Source: Natrialba magadii ATCC 43099
Lineage (GTDB): Archaea > Halobacteriota > Halobacteria > Halobacteriales > Natrialbaceae
DNA: 64,000 nt
NCBI RefSeq assembly: GCF_000025625.1
Contig: NC_013922.1
Location: forward strand, 2,852,001-2,916,000
Reading direction: 5' to 3'
Shown here: positions 41,716-50,725 of the stretch, one piece after another
Numbering within the stretch: position 1 is the first letter of the stretch
Layout: the number at the start of each line of letters is the position of its first letter
Program-made: the position numbers and the translations under genes
The notes under the pieces: model-generated
What the model saw: only the letters and a program-made list of their open reading frames with translations
The model's database searches: none
Told to the model about the DNA's origin: nothing

Positions 41716-42063
41716 TTACTCTGCCGTCCACGTCACGTACAGATACAGTCCAATCCCGACGAAGACCAGCAGCGACGACACCTGATCGAGTGTCGGCGAC
41801 TGCGCGAACAGCGCCCCAAACTGTGTGATCCCGCCCACGATCAGAAAGACGGCACCGCCTAACGCCGCCGAGAGCTCACCATCCGACAGATCGAACAAGA
41901 CGACCCCGACACCGATCGCGATCGTCCCGAAGACGAACTCGGCGGCAAGCGACGCGATCACGTCACCAGTCATCGCACTGTAGACGACCAGCGCGAAGTA
42001 GAGGATAATTCCGAGAAAGATCGCACGATACGCTGCATCCGGTACGGCGTCACTACGACTCAT
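41716..42063 (-). CDS. Small four-helix membrane protein
   Basis: About 115 residues from ATG 42063 (MSRSDAVPDAAYRAIFLG), with four predicted membrane helices: AIFLGIILYFALVVYSAM, FVFGTIAIGVGVVLFDL, ALGGAVFLIVGGITQFGALF and SSLLVFVGIGLYLYVTW. No catalytic motif. It follows the CPBP protease gene after about 45 bases and may be co-transcribed with it. Convergent with the ATL gene. Confidence 0.65.
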   Translation of the reverse strand: MSRSDAVPDAAYRAIFLGIILYFALVVYSAMTGDVIASLAAEFVFGTIAIGVGVVLFDLSDGELSAALGGAVFLIVGGITQFGALFAQSPTLDQVSSLLVFVGIGLYLYVTWTAE

Positions 42064-42107
42064 ACCCCATTGTCTTCGCGTAGAATTGTTACCGTTCGGA
42101 TTTCGTG

Positions 42108-43130
42108 TCACTCCTCGAGGTCCGAATCGGACGCCGCAGACGTGGAGGAGGGTGTAGACGCTGACTCTGTCCCCACCAACGACTCACTCCACTCGAGTCC
42201 GATCGCTTCGTGCACGACGAACTCGAGTGCGTTGATCAGGTAGTGAGCGACGACGACGACGAGGAAGCTGCCGGTGACGATGAACAGGGCGGCGAGGACG
42301 AGGCCGAGTGCGCCGGTGACGATAATGCCGACGGTGCCTTGCATGCCGTGGCCGAGCGCGAACGCGATCGACGAGAAGACGGCGAGCAGCCACGGTGAGA
42401 TGTCGAAGCCGGCCGAGAGGACGCCGATGAGCGCGGCGCGAAAGAGCAGTTCCTCGAAGATGGCGATGATTGGGAGGACGACGAGCAGGAGGACGAGCCA
42501 GCCGCGTGCGGAGTCGGGAGCGAGCATCGACCGGAGCCGTTCGTCGTGGTCGAAGCCGAATCGTGTCGCGAGTGCGGCACCGAATTCGTTCCCGATGTAG
42601 AGAAGGATGCCGGCGACTGTGCCGATGAGGAGTCCGGTCGTGAGGTAGTCGACGCTGAACTCGATGCCGAGTGCCCATGCTGGGATACCGGTGTAGAGAA
42701 TTGCGCCGAGGATGAGCAAGAGGAAGAGACCCTGCGAGATGGCGACGTTCGCAAGGAGCATTCCGGTCGAGAGATCGGTGGGGTCGATTTCGTCGCGCTG
42801 GGCACGGGAGGGAGAACGTGCTGTGTCGTGTGGTCGGTCGCTGTCCTCAGTGTCGGTTTCGGTAACCGACACGGGACGATCCTGATCGGGTTCCGTCGGT
42901 ACGTCTGTGGACGTCGCAGTGTCCGCTGACGGTGAGTAAGCGGTAGAATCAGTGGTGACAGTATCAGTGGTGGTTGTAGTGGTACCGGCACCGGTGCCGG
43001 CACCATCGTGTTCACCATCACCAGTGTCAGTATCAGCATCAGCAAACGACGACTGTGTGAGATGCGAAAGAACGAGCAACAACACGAGGACGACGCCCGT
43101 GATCGCCGCGAACGCCGTCCACTGTACCAT
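42108..43130 (-). CDS. CPBP family intramembrane metalloprotease
   Basis: A 340-residue membrane protein. After one N-terminal helix and a ~90-residue Thr/Asp/Ser low-complexity region, several membrane helices carry the CPBP (CAAX/bacteriocin-processing) motifs: PIIAIFEELLFRAALIGVL (EExxxR) , AFALGHGMQGTVG, and HYLINALEF. Members cleave prenylated or other membrane proteins or confer peptide immunity; the substrate here is unknown. It is 19 bases downstream of lonB, so membrane proteolysis functions are grouped. Confidence 0.85.
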   Translation of the reverse strand: MVQWTAFAAITGVVLVLLLVLSHLTQSSFADADTDTGDGEHDGAGTGAGTTTTTTDTVTTDSTAYSPSADTATSTDVPTEPDQDRPVSVTETDTEDSDRPHDTARSPSRAQRDEIDPTDLSTGMLLANVAISQGLFLLLILGAILYTGIPAWALGIEFSVDYLTTGLLIGTVAGILLYIGNEFGAALATRFGFDHDERLRSMLAPDSARGWLVLLLVVLPIIAIFEELLFRAALIGVLSAGFDISPWLLAVFSSIAFALGHGMQGTVGIIVTGALGLVLAALFIVTGSFLVVVVAHYLINALEFVVHEAIGLEWSESLVGTESASTPSSTSAASDSDLEE

Positions 43131-43148
43131 CGATCGACCCTCCTGTCG

Positions 43149-45485
43149 TTACTGTGGACTTGGGTTCGACCCGCTTGCGGAGCCGACCGTCTGCTGGTCG
43201 AACGCCGAGCCGGTGATCGACTTCAGGCGGTCGACGAGCGAGTCCTTCTTCGGTTCGCCCTCGAGGGCGACATCGAGCACTTCGCTGATGTTTTCACAGG
43301 GGATGATCTCGACCATCTCGTCGTACTCGTCTTCGATCATCACGTCCTGCTCGTTGGCCTTCGGAATGATGACCTTGCTACAGCCGGCCTTGGCGGCGGC
43401 TTCGATCTTGTGGGTCACCCCACCGACCGGGAGCACGTCGCCACGGACCGACAGCGAACCGGTCATCGCGACCGACTGGTTGACCGGGATGTCCTCCAGT
43501 GCGGAGATGACGGCGGTTGCCACCGTGATGGAGGCGGAGTCTCCGTCGACACCCTGCTGGCCGGCCTGGACGAACTGGATGTGGATGTCCTTCTCCGAGA
43601 GGTCAACGTCGGAGAACTTCTTGATGATCGCCGAAACGTTCTGGACGGACTCCTCGGCCATCTCCTTGAGCTTCCCGGTGGCGATGACCTGACCGCCACC
43701 CTGTGCGGGCGCGATCTCTGCCATGACGGGCAGCATGATCCCCGAGTCTTCGCCCATGACTGCGAGGCCGTTGACGCGGCCTTCGACGCCGTCGTCGGTG
43801 ACCTGCAGTTCGTAGTCCTTGCGGCGCTCGATGTAGTCGTCGGCCAGCTGCTGTTCGATCGACCGGGAGCGCTGCTTGGCCTGGAGCACGTCGTCGCGAG
43901 TCGTGCGGTCGCGGTCCTCGGCGCGGGCGATGTCGCCAGCGACGCGGACAAGTCCACCGAGGCTGCGGAAGTGCAGCGTCAGGTGGTTCTTCCGGCCCGA
44001 GCGGCGCTTGGCCTCGAGGAGCAGTTCCTCGACGGCGTCACGGGTGAAGTGTGGCAGGCGACCGTCGCGTTCGACCTCCTGGGCGATGAACCGGGCGTAC
44101 TTCCGGCGCATCTCCGGCGTGGACTCGATGGTGTCGTCCATGTAGACCTCGTACCCGTATCCTTTGACACGGTTGCGGAGTGCGGGGTGCATGTTCTCCA
44201 TCGCGTCTAAGTTCCCTGCAGCGATCATGACGAAATCACAGGGGACGGGCTCCGTCTGGACCATCGCGCCCGAGGAACGCTCGGACTGGCCGGTGATCGA
44301 GAACTCGCCTTCCTGGATCGCCGTCATCAGCTTCTGCTGGGTGCGCACGTCGAGCGTGTTGATCTCGTCGACGAACAGCACGCCCTTGTTGGACTTGTGG
44401 ATCGAACCCGGTTCGACGCGGTCGTGAGATGGCGTCTCCATCCCACCGGACTGGAACGGGTCGTGACGAACGTCGCCCAGCAGCGCGCCGGCGTGAGCGC
44501 CGGTCGCGTCCTCGAACGGTGCCTGGCGCTGCTCGCCGTTGTTGACGATCATGTTCGGCACCATTGCGTCCGTGCCGCGGCTGGTGTAGCGGAAGATCAG
44601 CCAGATAACACCAGCTGCGATGATCCCCATCAGGATACTCGCCGGGCTGAGGATCGTGTAGCCGATGATGATCGCGATGATGATCCACATCAGGATCGAG
44701 CGCATCTGGTTGCGCTTTCGCGCTTCCTCCTTGTGCGCGTCGATGATCTGTTCACCTTTCCCTGCTGGGACGGTGCGAACCTTCGGCTCGTTGCCGTCGT
44801 CCGGGTTGTGATAGACCAAGACATCCTGCAGGTCCTCCTGTGGCAGGAGCTGACTCATCGCCTTCGCCAGCATCGACTTGCCAGTCCCCGGGGAACCGAT
44901 CATCATCACGTGCCGGCGCTGCTTTGCTGCCTTGATGATGATATCCCGCGCTTCGTCCTGCCCGATGACCTGATCGACGAGTCGGTCGGGGACCTCGATG
45001 TCCTCGGTCGAATCGATCTGGAGACCACCGAGGAGGTCGTCTTCGGCAATCTCCTCGTCTACTTCGACACCTGGATCGACTTCGACCGTACTACCGAGGT
45101 CTTCGACGGTCTCAATGTCGTCGTCGCCACGGTCAGTACTATCGACAGCACCGCCAGAACCGGTAGAACCGGCATCATCCCGCTCGTCGGACTCACTGGT
45201 TCCAAGGCCGTCGTTTCCGACGGTAATCGTACTATCCTGTTCGCCCTCGTCGCTGGTGACATCAGTTCCGCCGTCGACATCATCTGGGTCACCGGTTTCA
45301 TCGGTCGGCGACCGGTCTCCCTGACGCTCTTGCTCCGTAGACTGCGAGTTGGATGCGGGGGCATGAGACTCCGAACGCTCCTCCGTGCGCTCGGGCTCCC
45401 GCTCCGACTCCTGCGCCTGTTCCTCGTCCGGCGCAGCTCCGGAGGCGTCCTCGGGAGGGTCGTCAACGTTCGTATCGTTGCTCAT
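43149..45485 (-). CDS. lonB: Membrane-anchored ATP-dependent protease LonB
   Basis: A 778-residue archaeal Lon. About 130 acidic low-complexity residues precede the AAA+ domain: Walker A GSPGTGKSML near residue 196 and Walker B VLFVDEIN near 367. Two adjacent membrane helices (about 262-297, SILMWIIIAIIIGYTILSP and SILMGIIAAGVIWLIF) sit inside the AAA+ domain, the mark of LonB. The protease domain has the catalytic serine in VDGDSASITVA and lysine in GGVTHKIEAA. In haloarchaea LonB is essential and degrades proteins of lipid and carotenoid metabolism. ATG 45485 (MSNDTNVDDPPED) is the natural start; upstream frame is basic and non-acidic. Confidence 0.95.
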   Translation of the reverse strand: MSNDTNVDDPPEDASGAAPDEEQAQESEREPERTEERSESHAPASNSQSTEQERQGDRSPTDETGDPDDVDGGTDVTSDEGEQDSTITVGNDGLGTSESDERDDAGSTGSGGAVDSTDRGDDDIETVEDLGSTVEVDPGVEVDEEIAEDDLLGGLQIDSTEDIEVPDRLVDQVIGQDEARDIIIKAAKQRRHVMMIGSPGTGKSMLAKAMSQLLPQEDLQDVLVYHNPDDGNEPKVRTVPAGKGEQIIDAHKEEARKRNQMRSILMWIIIAIIIGYTILSPASILMGIIAAGVIWLIFRYTSRGTDAMVPNMIVNNGEQRQAPFEDATGAHAGALLGDVRHDPFQSGGMETPSHDRVEPGSIHKSNKGVLFVDEINTLDVRTQQKLMTAIQEGEFSITGQSERSSGAMVQTEPVPCDFVMIAAGNLDAMENMHPALRNRVKGYGYEVYMDDTIESTPEMRRKYARFIAQEVERDGRLPHFTRDAVEELLLEAKRRSGRKNHLTLHFRSLGGLVRVAGDIARAEDRDRTTRDDVLQAKQRSRSIEQQLADDYIERRKDYELQVTDDGVEGRVNGLAVMGEDSGIMLPVMAEIAPAQGGGQVIATGKLKEMAEESVQNVSAIIKKFSDVDLSEKDIHIQFVQAGQQGVDGDSASITVATAVISALEDIPVNQSVAMTGSLSVRGDVLPVGGVTHKIEAAAKAGCSKVIIPKANEQDVMIEDEYDEMVEIIPCENISEVLDVALEGEPKKDSLVDRLKSITGSAFDQQTVGSASGSNPSPQ

Positions 45486-45918
45486 AGAACTCTGTTCGGT
45501 ACCTGTTTCGAAGGGATTGCCACTGATATACTTTCTCCATGCGTCGAATCGTGTCGAGTGCCGAAAACAGCGGATAGGGAGGCTAATGGACACGTCTTCA
45601 ATCTGGACAGTATGGTATCGAACGCGGCCGAACGCAGTCGTACGTGACGAACGAACAACCGTTAGTTTCCTAGACACTCACAGCTAGAAACCGGTTGTGC
45701 ATACGAGAACTCCGAATCGGTTCATACCTGCCGGCGACGTATGTGTGGGTGTGCATGCGTGTTCGGCTCTTCGAACCAAACCTCGAACCAAACCTCGAAC
45801 CAAACCCGCCTCCCCCACCCTCTGAACAAGATTCGCCTGACCACCTGAAGCCAACCGTAGCTGAATCGCGTACAACCAACTCGCCACGCTTAAGCGCGAG
45901 GCCAAAACAGTATCCGGC
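45486..45918. other. Divergent promoter region between lonB and nadM
   Basis: About 430 bases without a supported gene. It contains three perfect 12-bp repeats (listed) and an AT-rich patch upstream of lonB near 45520-45540. Confidence 0.6.
45771..45806. repeat. 12-bp perfect tandem repeat TCGAACCAAACC, three copies
   Basis: Exact copies at 45771, 45783 and 45795, about 110 bases upstream of nadM. Each starts with a TTCGAA/CTCGAA-type half palindrome. Confidence 0.9.
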
Positions 45919-46437
45919 ATGACCCGGGGGTTCTACATCGGCCGCTTTCAGCCCTTCCACAACGGCCATTACAACATGGTCGAACGCATCGCCGCCGACG
46001 TCGACGAACTCGTCCTCGGCATCGGCAGCGCCGACAACTCTCATACTATTCGCAACCCATTCACCGCCGGCGAACGGATTATGATGATCACCAAATCACT
46101 CGTCGACACCGACCTCGTCACCTACGCCGTCCCCATCGAGGACTTAGAACGCAACTCCGTCTGGGTGAGCCACGTCCAGAGCATGAGCCCTGACTTCGAC
46201 GTCGCCTACTCGAACAACCCGCTCGTCATCCAACTCTTTCGCGAGGCCGACATCGAAATCCGCCAGTCCCCGATGTTCAACCGAGATGTACTCGAGGGCT
46301 CCGAGGTTCGCGAACGGATGATCAACGGCGACGACTGGGAGTCGCTCGTCCCCGAACCGGTCGTCGAAGTCGTCGGCGAAATCGGCGGCATCGAGCGCAT
46401 TCAGATGGTCAGCGGCTCGGATTCGAACGGCGGGTAG
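45919..46437 (+). CDS. nadM: Nicotinamide-nucleotide adenylyltransferase
   Basis: A 172-residue archaeal NMN adenylyltransferase that makes NAD+ from NMN and ATP. FYIGRFQPFHNGHYNMV contains the HxGH nucleotide-binding motif; VLGIGSADNSHTIRNPFTAGERIMM and the C-terminal GSEVRERMINGDDWESLVP (equivalent of ISSTxxR) complete the active site. Length is typical. It is followed by a small membrane protein and a SAM hydrolase gene; nadM next to the latter family is a recurrent haloarchaeal arrangement. Confidence 0.95.
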   Translation: MTRGFYIGRFQPFHNGHYNMVERIAADVDELVLGIGSADNSHTIRNPFTAGERIMMITKSLVDTDLVTYAVPIEDLERNSVWVSHVQSMSPDFDVAYSNNPLVIQLFREADIEIRQSPMFNRDVLEGSEVRERMINGDDWESLVPEPVVEVVGEIGGIERIQMVSGSDSNGG

Positions 46438-46440
46438 CGC

Positions 46441-46986
46441 GTGTACACCCCGGTTCCAGACCGCTCACAGGGGCGTGATTTGTCTCGGTTTCCATCAGTC
46501 TGGGTAGCGACAGCGATAGCGATACTCGGCGTCGCTGCACTCGGTGGGATGCTCGTAACACTCGCCGTCGTCACCGAGGTAACGACACCGACGAGCGGTT
46601 TTGGTGCACTCAGTAATACGCTGCAGAGCCTTTCGATGTACGCAGTCGCGCTGGCGTTGACCGCCGGTCTGCCACCGGGTTTTGTCGTGCTCCGACGAGT
46701 CATCGACGCAGCAAGGTCGGGAACAGAGCTTGCACTCAGACCCGGCACGTTCGTCCTACTCTGTCTCGAGTGCTGTGCGCTCGCCAGCGCCGCCGTGAGC
46801 TATCCGATCGTCGTCATCTTTGCGGAGTTCTGGGGACCCGGGTTCCGACCAGCGTCGATCGCACTGACGCTTGGACTCGAGTCCGTCGCTGGCGTAACCG
46901 GCCACGAGGCGGTCGCCCTGTTCCTGCTGGCAGTGGTCTGCTGGGCGGTTGCCTGGCTGGTTGCGGCAGTTCGTGGCGAGGCGTGA
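46441..46986 (+). CDS. Four-helix membrane protein between nadM and SAM hydrolase
   Basis: A 181-residue protein from a GTG three bases after nadM. Four hydrophobic segments are visible: VATAIAILGVAALGGMLVTLAVV, MYAVALALTAGLPPGFVVL, FVLLCLECCALASAAVSYPIVVIF and AVALFLLAVVCWAVAWLVAAV. No family recognised. Tight spacing suggests an operon with nadM, although it could be a lineage-specific insertion between nadM and the SAM hydrolase gene. Confidence 0.6.
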   Translation: MYTPVPDRSQGRDLSRFPSVWVATAIAILGVAALGGMLVTLAVVTEVTTPTSGFGALSNTLQSLSMYAVALALTAGLPPGFVVLRRVIDAARSGTELALRPGTFVLLCLECCALASAAVSYPIVVIFAEFWGPGFRPASIALTLGLESVAGVTGHEAVALFLLAVVCWAVAWLVAAVRGEA

Positions 46987-47064
46987 GGAGCCGGCGGAGT
47001 CTCGCCCTCCGACCGGGAGTCCGCTTCCGAACAGCCTTTCCTGAATCGTCGAGTTCGATACAGT

Positions 47065-48144
47065 ATGATCACGATCGCGTCGGACTTTGGGTCGCCGTAT
47101 CCGGCGGCGATGAAGGGCGTGCTCTGTCAGCGTGTGGGTGCCAGCGCTGAAACGGGAACTGGCGCAGGAACAGGAACAGGCACGGCCACGGGTACAGACG
47201 CGGAGACGGACACAGACACCGGAACTACTCCCGTCACTTCATCCACCTCGCCCACTCCGTCCACCACTACCAGCACCACTCCCAACACCGACACCACCAC
47301 CAGACTGGTCGACATCGCCCACGACTTCCCACGTCAGGACATCCGGGCGAGCGCCTTCTGGTTGCGCGAAATCCTGCCGTACTACCCGCCCGCAGTTCAC
47401 CTCGTGGTCGTCGACCCCGGCGTCGGCACCGACCGCGATGCACTCGTCGTCCGCGCGGGCGATCACATCCTCGTCGGGCCGGACAACGGCGTCCTGCTAC
47501 CCGTCGCCCGCCGACTCGCAGGCGTCGACGAAGATGCATCCGTCAGTGGCACGACAGTGAAAGGAGTACTCGAGTACTACGTCATCGACGAAACTGAACT
47601 CGAGCCGCCGGCGGTTGCGGGCCAGGGTGGTCCCCAGCGCAGCAATGACAACACTGCTGGCCCAGCAAGCAACACGTTCCACGGCCGCGACGTGTTCGCA
47701 CCCGCTGCTGGCGACGTTCACGAGTTTGGCCTCGACCGGCGCGACGAGCTGCTCGAACTCCCTTTCCTCGAGCGGACCGACTCGGTCGTCGACTGCACGC
47801 TGCCGAGCGCAACTGTCGACGACGACCGCGCCGAGGGGGAGGTGCTCGTCGTCGACGATTTCGGCAACGCCATCACGAACGTTCCGGGGCGGTTTCTGAC
47901 GGCAGGTGGCCGTGACCACGACAATGACAACGACAACGGCCACGACCGCAACCACGTACTCGCGAACGGCGAACGCGTTCCGGCTGTGGACACCTTCGCC
48001 GCCGTTCCCGTCGGCGAGCGCCTCGCAACCGTCGGGAGCCACGGCTACGTCGAACTCGACGTCAACCAGGGACGGGGCGACGAGGCGTTCGACCTCGGGG
48101 TTGGGAATGCAGTGGTACTCGAGTTCCCCGCGGTCGACTCGTAG
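47065..48144 (+). CDS. SAM hydrolase / SAM-dependent hydroxide adenosyltransferase (DUF62)
   Basis: A 359-residue protein. ITIASDFGSPYPAAMKGVL at the start, IRASAFWLREILPYYPPAVHLVVVDPGVGT, HILVGPDNGVLLP and VDDFGNAITNVPG are the DUF62 signatures; these enzymes hydrolyse S-adenosylmethionine to adenosine and methionine. A Thr/Gly/Asp low-complexity insert (about residues 30-77) interrupts the N-terminal domain between the first helix and the VDIAHDFPRQDI strand; a second Asn/Asp/His insert lies near residue 285. Both are absent from the family core and probably surface loops. Confidence 0.88.
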   Translation: MITIASDFGSPYPAAMKGVLCQRVGASAETGTGAGTGTGTATGTDAETDTDTGTTPVTSSTSPTPSTTTSTTPNTDTTTRLVDIAHDFPRQDIRASAFWLREILPYYPPAVHLVVVDPGVGTDRDALVVRAGDHILVGPDNGVLLPVARRLAGVDEDASVSGTTVKGVLEYYVIDETELEPPAVAGQGGPQRSNDNTAGPASNTFHGRDVFAPAAGDVHEFGLDRRDELLELPFLERTDSVVDCTLPSATVDDDRAEGEVLVVDDFGNAITNVPGRFLTAGGRDHDNDNDNGHDRNHVLANGERVPAVDTFAAVPVGERLATVGSHGYVELDVNQGRGDEAFDLGVGNAVVLEFPAVDS

Positions 48145-48251
48145 CGGTGAACGACGAGCGAGGAAACACTAACTGGTGACCGAACAGTTGTGAGCGCCAG
48201 CGCTGGGGCTAATTGGCACGGGCAAACAGATCAAGAGGGGCCAGAAAACGG

Positions 48252-48305
48252 CTATAGTAGCCACTGCACGTCAGTGTGTGAATAGTTACAGTTGGGATAC
48301 AATAG
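48252..48305. repeat. Palindromic dispersed element, copy 2
   Basis: CTATAGTAGCCACTGCACGT begins a 54-base segment matching the reverse complement of 25627-25678. The left arm is nearly identical; the right arm has drifted, ending ATACAATAG. It lies between convergent genes and ends a few bases from the stop of the HalOD1 gene. Confidence 0.8.
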
Positions 48306-48309
48306 TGCG

Positions 48310-48681
48310 TTAGCCAACGATGTCAGTTCGCTGGGGATCAATCACGATCTCGCCGTCGTCGTGAATCGTCACGCCGTGTTGGGCGAACAGAAACGAGATC
48401 GAACCGGTCCGCTCGCCGATCCGGTGTGTCGAACGCTGCCGCCAGTCGGTGACCAGCGTGTCCAGGGCGTCCGGATCAATGCTATCAGCGAGCGGTTCGA
48501 GTTCGGCTGGCTCAACGTCTGTAATCGAAGAGATGGCGATCGGAAGCGACGTTGTCACGGGATCGTACTCGCTATCGTCACACCACATGTGGTACGTTCC
48601 ACGGGTGTCGTCGTAGTAGACGGTCTGTCCAACCGCCTCGTCGACCGGCGTCAGTCTGTCTACTGGAGCCATGCCGGACAT
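48310..48681 (-). CDS. HalOD1 output domain protein
   Basis: A 123-residue single-domain protein. VETVYYDDTRGTYHMWCDDSEYDPVTTSLPIAISSITDVEPAELEPLADSIDPDALDTLV-type sequence (VYYDDTRGTYHMW..DPVTTSLPIAISSI) and the final GSISFLFAQHGVTIHDDGEIVI match the haloarchaeal HalOD1 domain, thought to be an output module of signalling pathways. No receiver or sensor gene is adjacent. A dispersed palindromic element touches its 3' end. Confidence 0.83.
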   Translation of the reverse strand: MSGMAPVDRLTPVDEAVGQTVYYDDTRGTYHMWCDDSEYDPVTTSLPIAISSITDVEPAELEPLADSIDPDALDTLVTDWRQRSTHRIGERTGSISFLFAQHGVTIHDDGEIVIDPQRTDIVG

Positions 48682-48990
48682 AACAACTACTGGGTATGGG
48701 TGTTAACACTTAACACTATTGGCCAATCAGTCGACGGGACCAGTTCGAACATCAGAATACGTTACCCAAACGTTCGGAAAGTGGTTCCGGCATGCCGTGC
48801 GGATGCTCCCTCTTGCAACGCGTACGGAGACGGATCACTACGGAACACGGACAAATACGGACGAAGACGGGTGAACACAGACGAACGCGGACGTACACGG
48901 ACGAACGCAGACGAACACAAACGAAACACAAAAAACCGCAACACGGTACACCCGTACCGCTGCGGAAGTCGGAAGACAGCGACGAACGCG
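48682..48990. other. Intergenic region with degenerate 12-bp repeats
   Basis: About 300 bases upstream of the HalOD1 gene and downstream of the thermosome gene. From about 48840 to 48935 ACGGACGAA(C)-like units recur seven or eight times, listed separately. No gene supported. Confidence 0.6.
48840..48935. repeat. Degenerate ~12-bp repeats ACGGACGAACGC
   Basis: Units such as ACGGACGAACGC, ACAGACGAACGC and ACACAAACGAAA follow one another at 12-base spacing. The A-rich end lies just downstream of the thermosome stop. Confidence 0.7.
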
Positions 48991-50568
48991 TTACTCGGCA
49001 GCGATGACGTCGTCGATACGGACGATCATCGTCGCGGCTTCGGTCGCGCTCTCGACCGCTTCACGCTTGACATCGGCCGGGTCGACGACACCGGACTCGA
49101 GTGGGTCGCCGATCGTGACGTCTTCGCCGTCGGTGATCAGGCCGGCGCGGCCCTCGGATTCGTGGGCGGCGCGGAGGTCGACGAGTGCGTCGATTGGGTC
49201 CTGACCGGTGTTCGCGGCGAGCGTTCGTGGCACGACGTCGAGCGCGTCCGCGAAGGCGGTGACAGCGAGCTGTTTGCGGCCCTCGATCCCGGCGGCTTCC
49301 TGGCGGATCTTGTCGGCGATGGCGATCTCGGTGGCACCTGCGCCGGGGACGACCTCGCCCGACTCGAGTGCGGTCGCAACGACGTCGAGTGCGTCACCGA
49401 TGGCGCGCTCGAGTTCGTCGACGACGTGTTCGGTGCCGCCGCGGACGAAGACGGTAACGGTCTCGGCGGCTGCGCCGCCCTCGATGAACGCGAGATCGTC
49501 GTCGCCGTAGTTCTCGGCGCTGATGCGGTCAGCGTGTCCGAAGTCGGCCTCCTCGAGGTCGTCGAGAGCGCCGACGCGGGTGGCGCCGGTTGCGGAGATG
49601 ATGTCCTTGGTGTCGCTGCTGCCGACGTTCTCGAAGACGAGGATGCCCTCGTTCGCGAGGAACGTGCTTACGCGGTCGTCGACGTCGTCCGTGGTGACGA
49701 CGACGTCAGCGCCGCTTTCAGCGACGGTTTCGGCGTAGCCCTGCACTTCGCTCTCCTCGGCGTCGATGGCCGCGTTGAGCTGGTCGATGGAGTCGATGGC
49801 GTACTCCGCGTCGACGTCGCCGGTGCGAACGCCGAGTTCGACGTCGAGGACAGCAATCGACGCGTCCTCGACCGACGAGGGCATACCCTCGTGGGCCGGC
49901 TCCTCGTCGATGACGATGCCAGGGACGAGTTCGGTTGCGTTCGAGGAGGCACCGACCTGGGTGTGGACGGTGACGTTATCGCGAGCGACGCCGTCGTCGG
50001 TCTCGACGTGGCGGACGGCCTCGACGACCGTCTCGGCGAGGGATTCGGCGGTGAGACCGCCGGTGCCCTTGCCGGTCATGCTGGACTCGCCAACCTGCTT
50101 TAAAATCTCGTCGTCGACGGCGGCGTCACCGACCTGCTCGTCGATCGCTTCCTGTGCGATCGATGCGGCCTCGTGGTAGCCCTCGACGATGGTCGTGGCG
50201 TGGACATCCTGTTCGATGAGGTCCTCGGCTTCACCGAGCAGGTTGCCAGCGATCACGCCTGCGGTCGTCGTCCCGTCGCCGACTTCCTCCTCCTGAGTCT
50301 CGGCGACTTCGACGATCATCTGGGCCGCGGGGTGCTCGATGTCCATCTCGTTCAGGATGGTCGCGCCGTCGTTGGTGATGACGACCTCACCACTCGAGTC
50401 GACGAGCATTTTGTCCATCCCACGGGGTCCGAGCGTCGTCCGTACGGCCTCGGCAACTGCCTTGCCGGCCATAATATTAGACGACTGGGCGTCACGGCCC
50501 TGTGTTCGCTGGCTGTCCTCGCTCATAATGAACATGGGCTGCCCGCCCATGCGTCGCTGTTGTGCCAT
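48991..50568 (-). CDS. Thermosome subunit (group II chaperonin) without GGM tail
   Basis: A 525-residue ATP-dependent chaperonin. [32 protein letters not shown] opens it; ATP-binding motifs are [28 protein letters not shown] and [17 protein letters not shown], with [11 protein letters not shown] later. It ends [14 protein letters not shown], without the Gly-Gly-Met-rich tail usual in haloarchaeal thermosome subunits. A shorter third subunit (CCT3) exists in Haloferax as I recall, so this may be its counterpart rather than a truncation. ATG 50568 lies about 40 bases downstream of a strong TATA box. Confidence 0.93.
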   Translation of the reverse strand: MAQQRRMGGQPMFIMSEDSQRTQGRDAQSSNIMAGKAVAEAVRTTLGPRGMDKMLVDSSGEVVITNDGATILNEMDIEHPAAQMIVEVAETQEEEVGDGTTTAGVIAGNLLGEAEDLIEQDVHATTIVEGYHEAASIAQEAIDEQVGDAAVDDEILKQVGESSMTGKGTGGLTAESLAETVVEAVRHVETDDGVARDNVTVHTQVGASSNATELVPGIVIDEEPAHEGMPSSVEDASIAVLDVELGVRTGDVDAEYAIDSIDQLNAAIDAEESEVQGYAETVAESGADVVVTTDDVDDRVSTFLANEGILVFENVGSSDTKDIISATGATRVGALDDLEEADFGHADRISAENYGDDDLAFIEGGAAAETVTVFVRGGTEHVVDELERAIGDALDVVATALESGEVVPGAGATEIAIADKIRQEAAGIEGRKQLAVTAFADALDVVPRTLAANTGQDPIDALVDLRAAHESEGRAGLITDGEDVTIGDPLESGVVDPADVKREAVESATEAATMIVRIDDVIAAE

Positions 50569-50602
50569 GGTTGAATCCTCACTAACAATGTCGTCAGCAC
50601 TT

Positions 50603-50611
50603 CTATATAAG
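50603..50611 (-). promoter_or_regulatory. TATA box of the thermosome gene
   Basis: The minus strand reads CACTTATATAGAA across 50601-50613, a good archaeal TATA element placed about 38 bases before the ATG, so transcription would start roughly 10 bases upstream of it. Confidence 0.65.
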
Positions 50612-50725
50612 TGTTTCCCTCTTGCACCTCCTCCGTCTTGCGATTCCTGCAGCGACGCGTAACCGTCGCCTGTTATCCGCGGAGTCGGTAGCAAAATATG
50701 GTTCGACTCACAACTACCGCGTGGG

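Noticed and set aside
43008-45647. Long plus-strand frames opposite lonB
   Set aside because: Antisense shadows of LonB produced by high GC; no motif.
48292-50103. 603-residue plus-strand frame
   Set aside because: Antisense to the HalOD1 gene and the thermosome; no recognisable domain.
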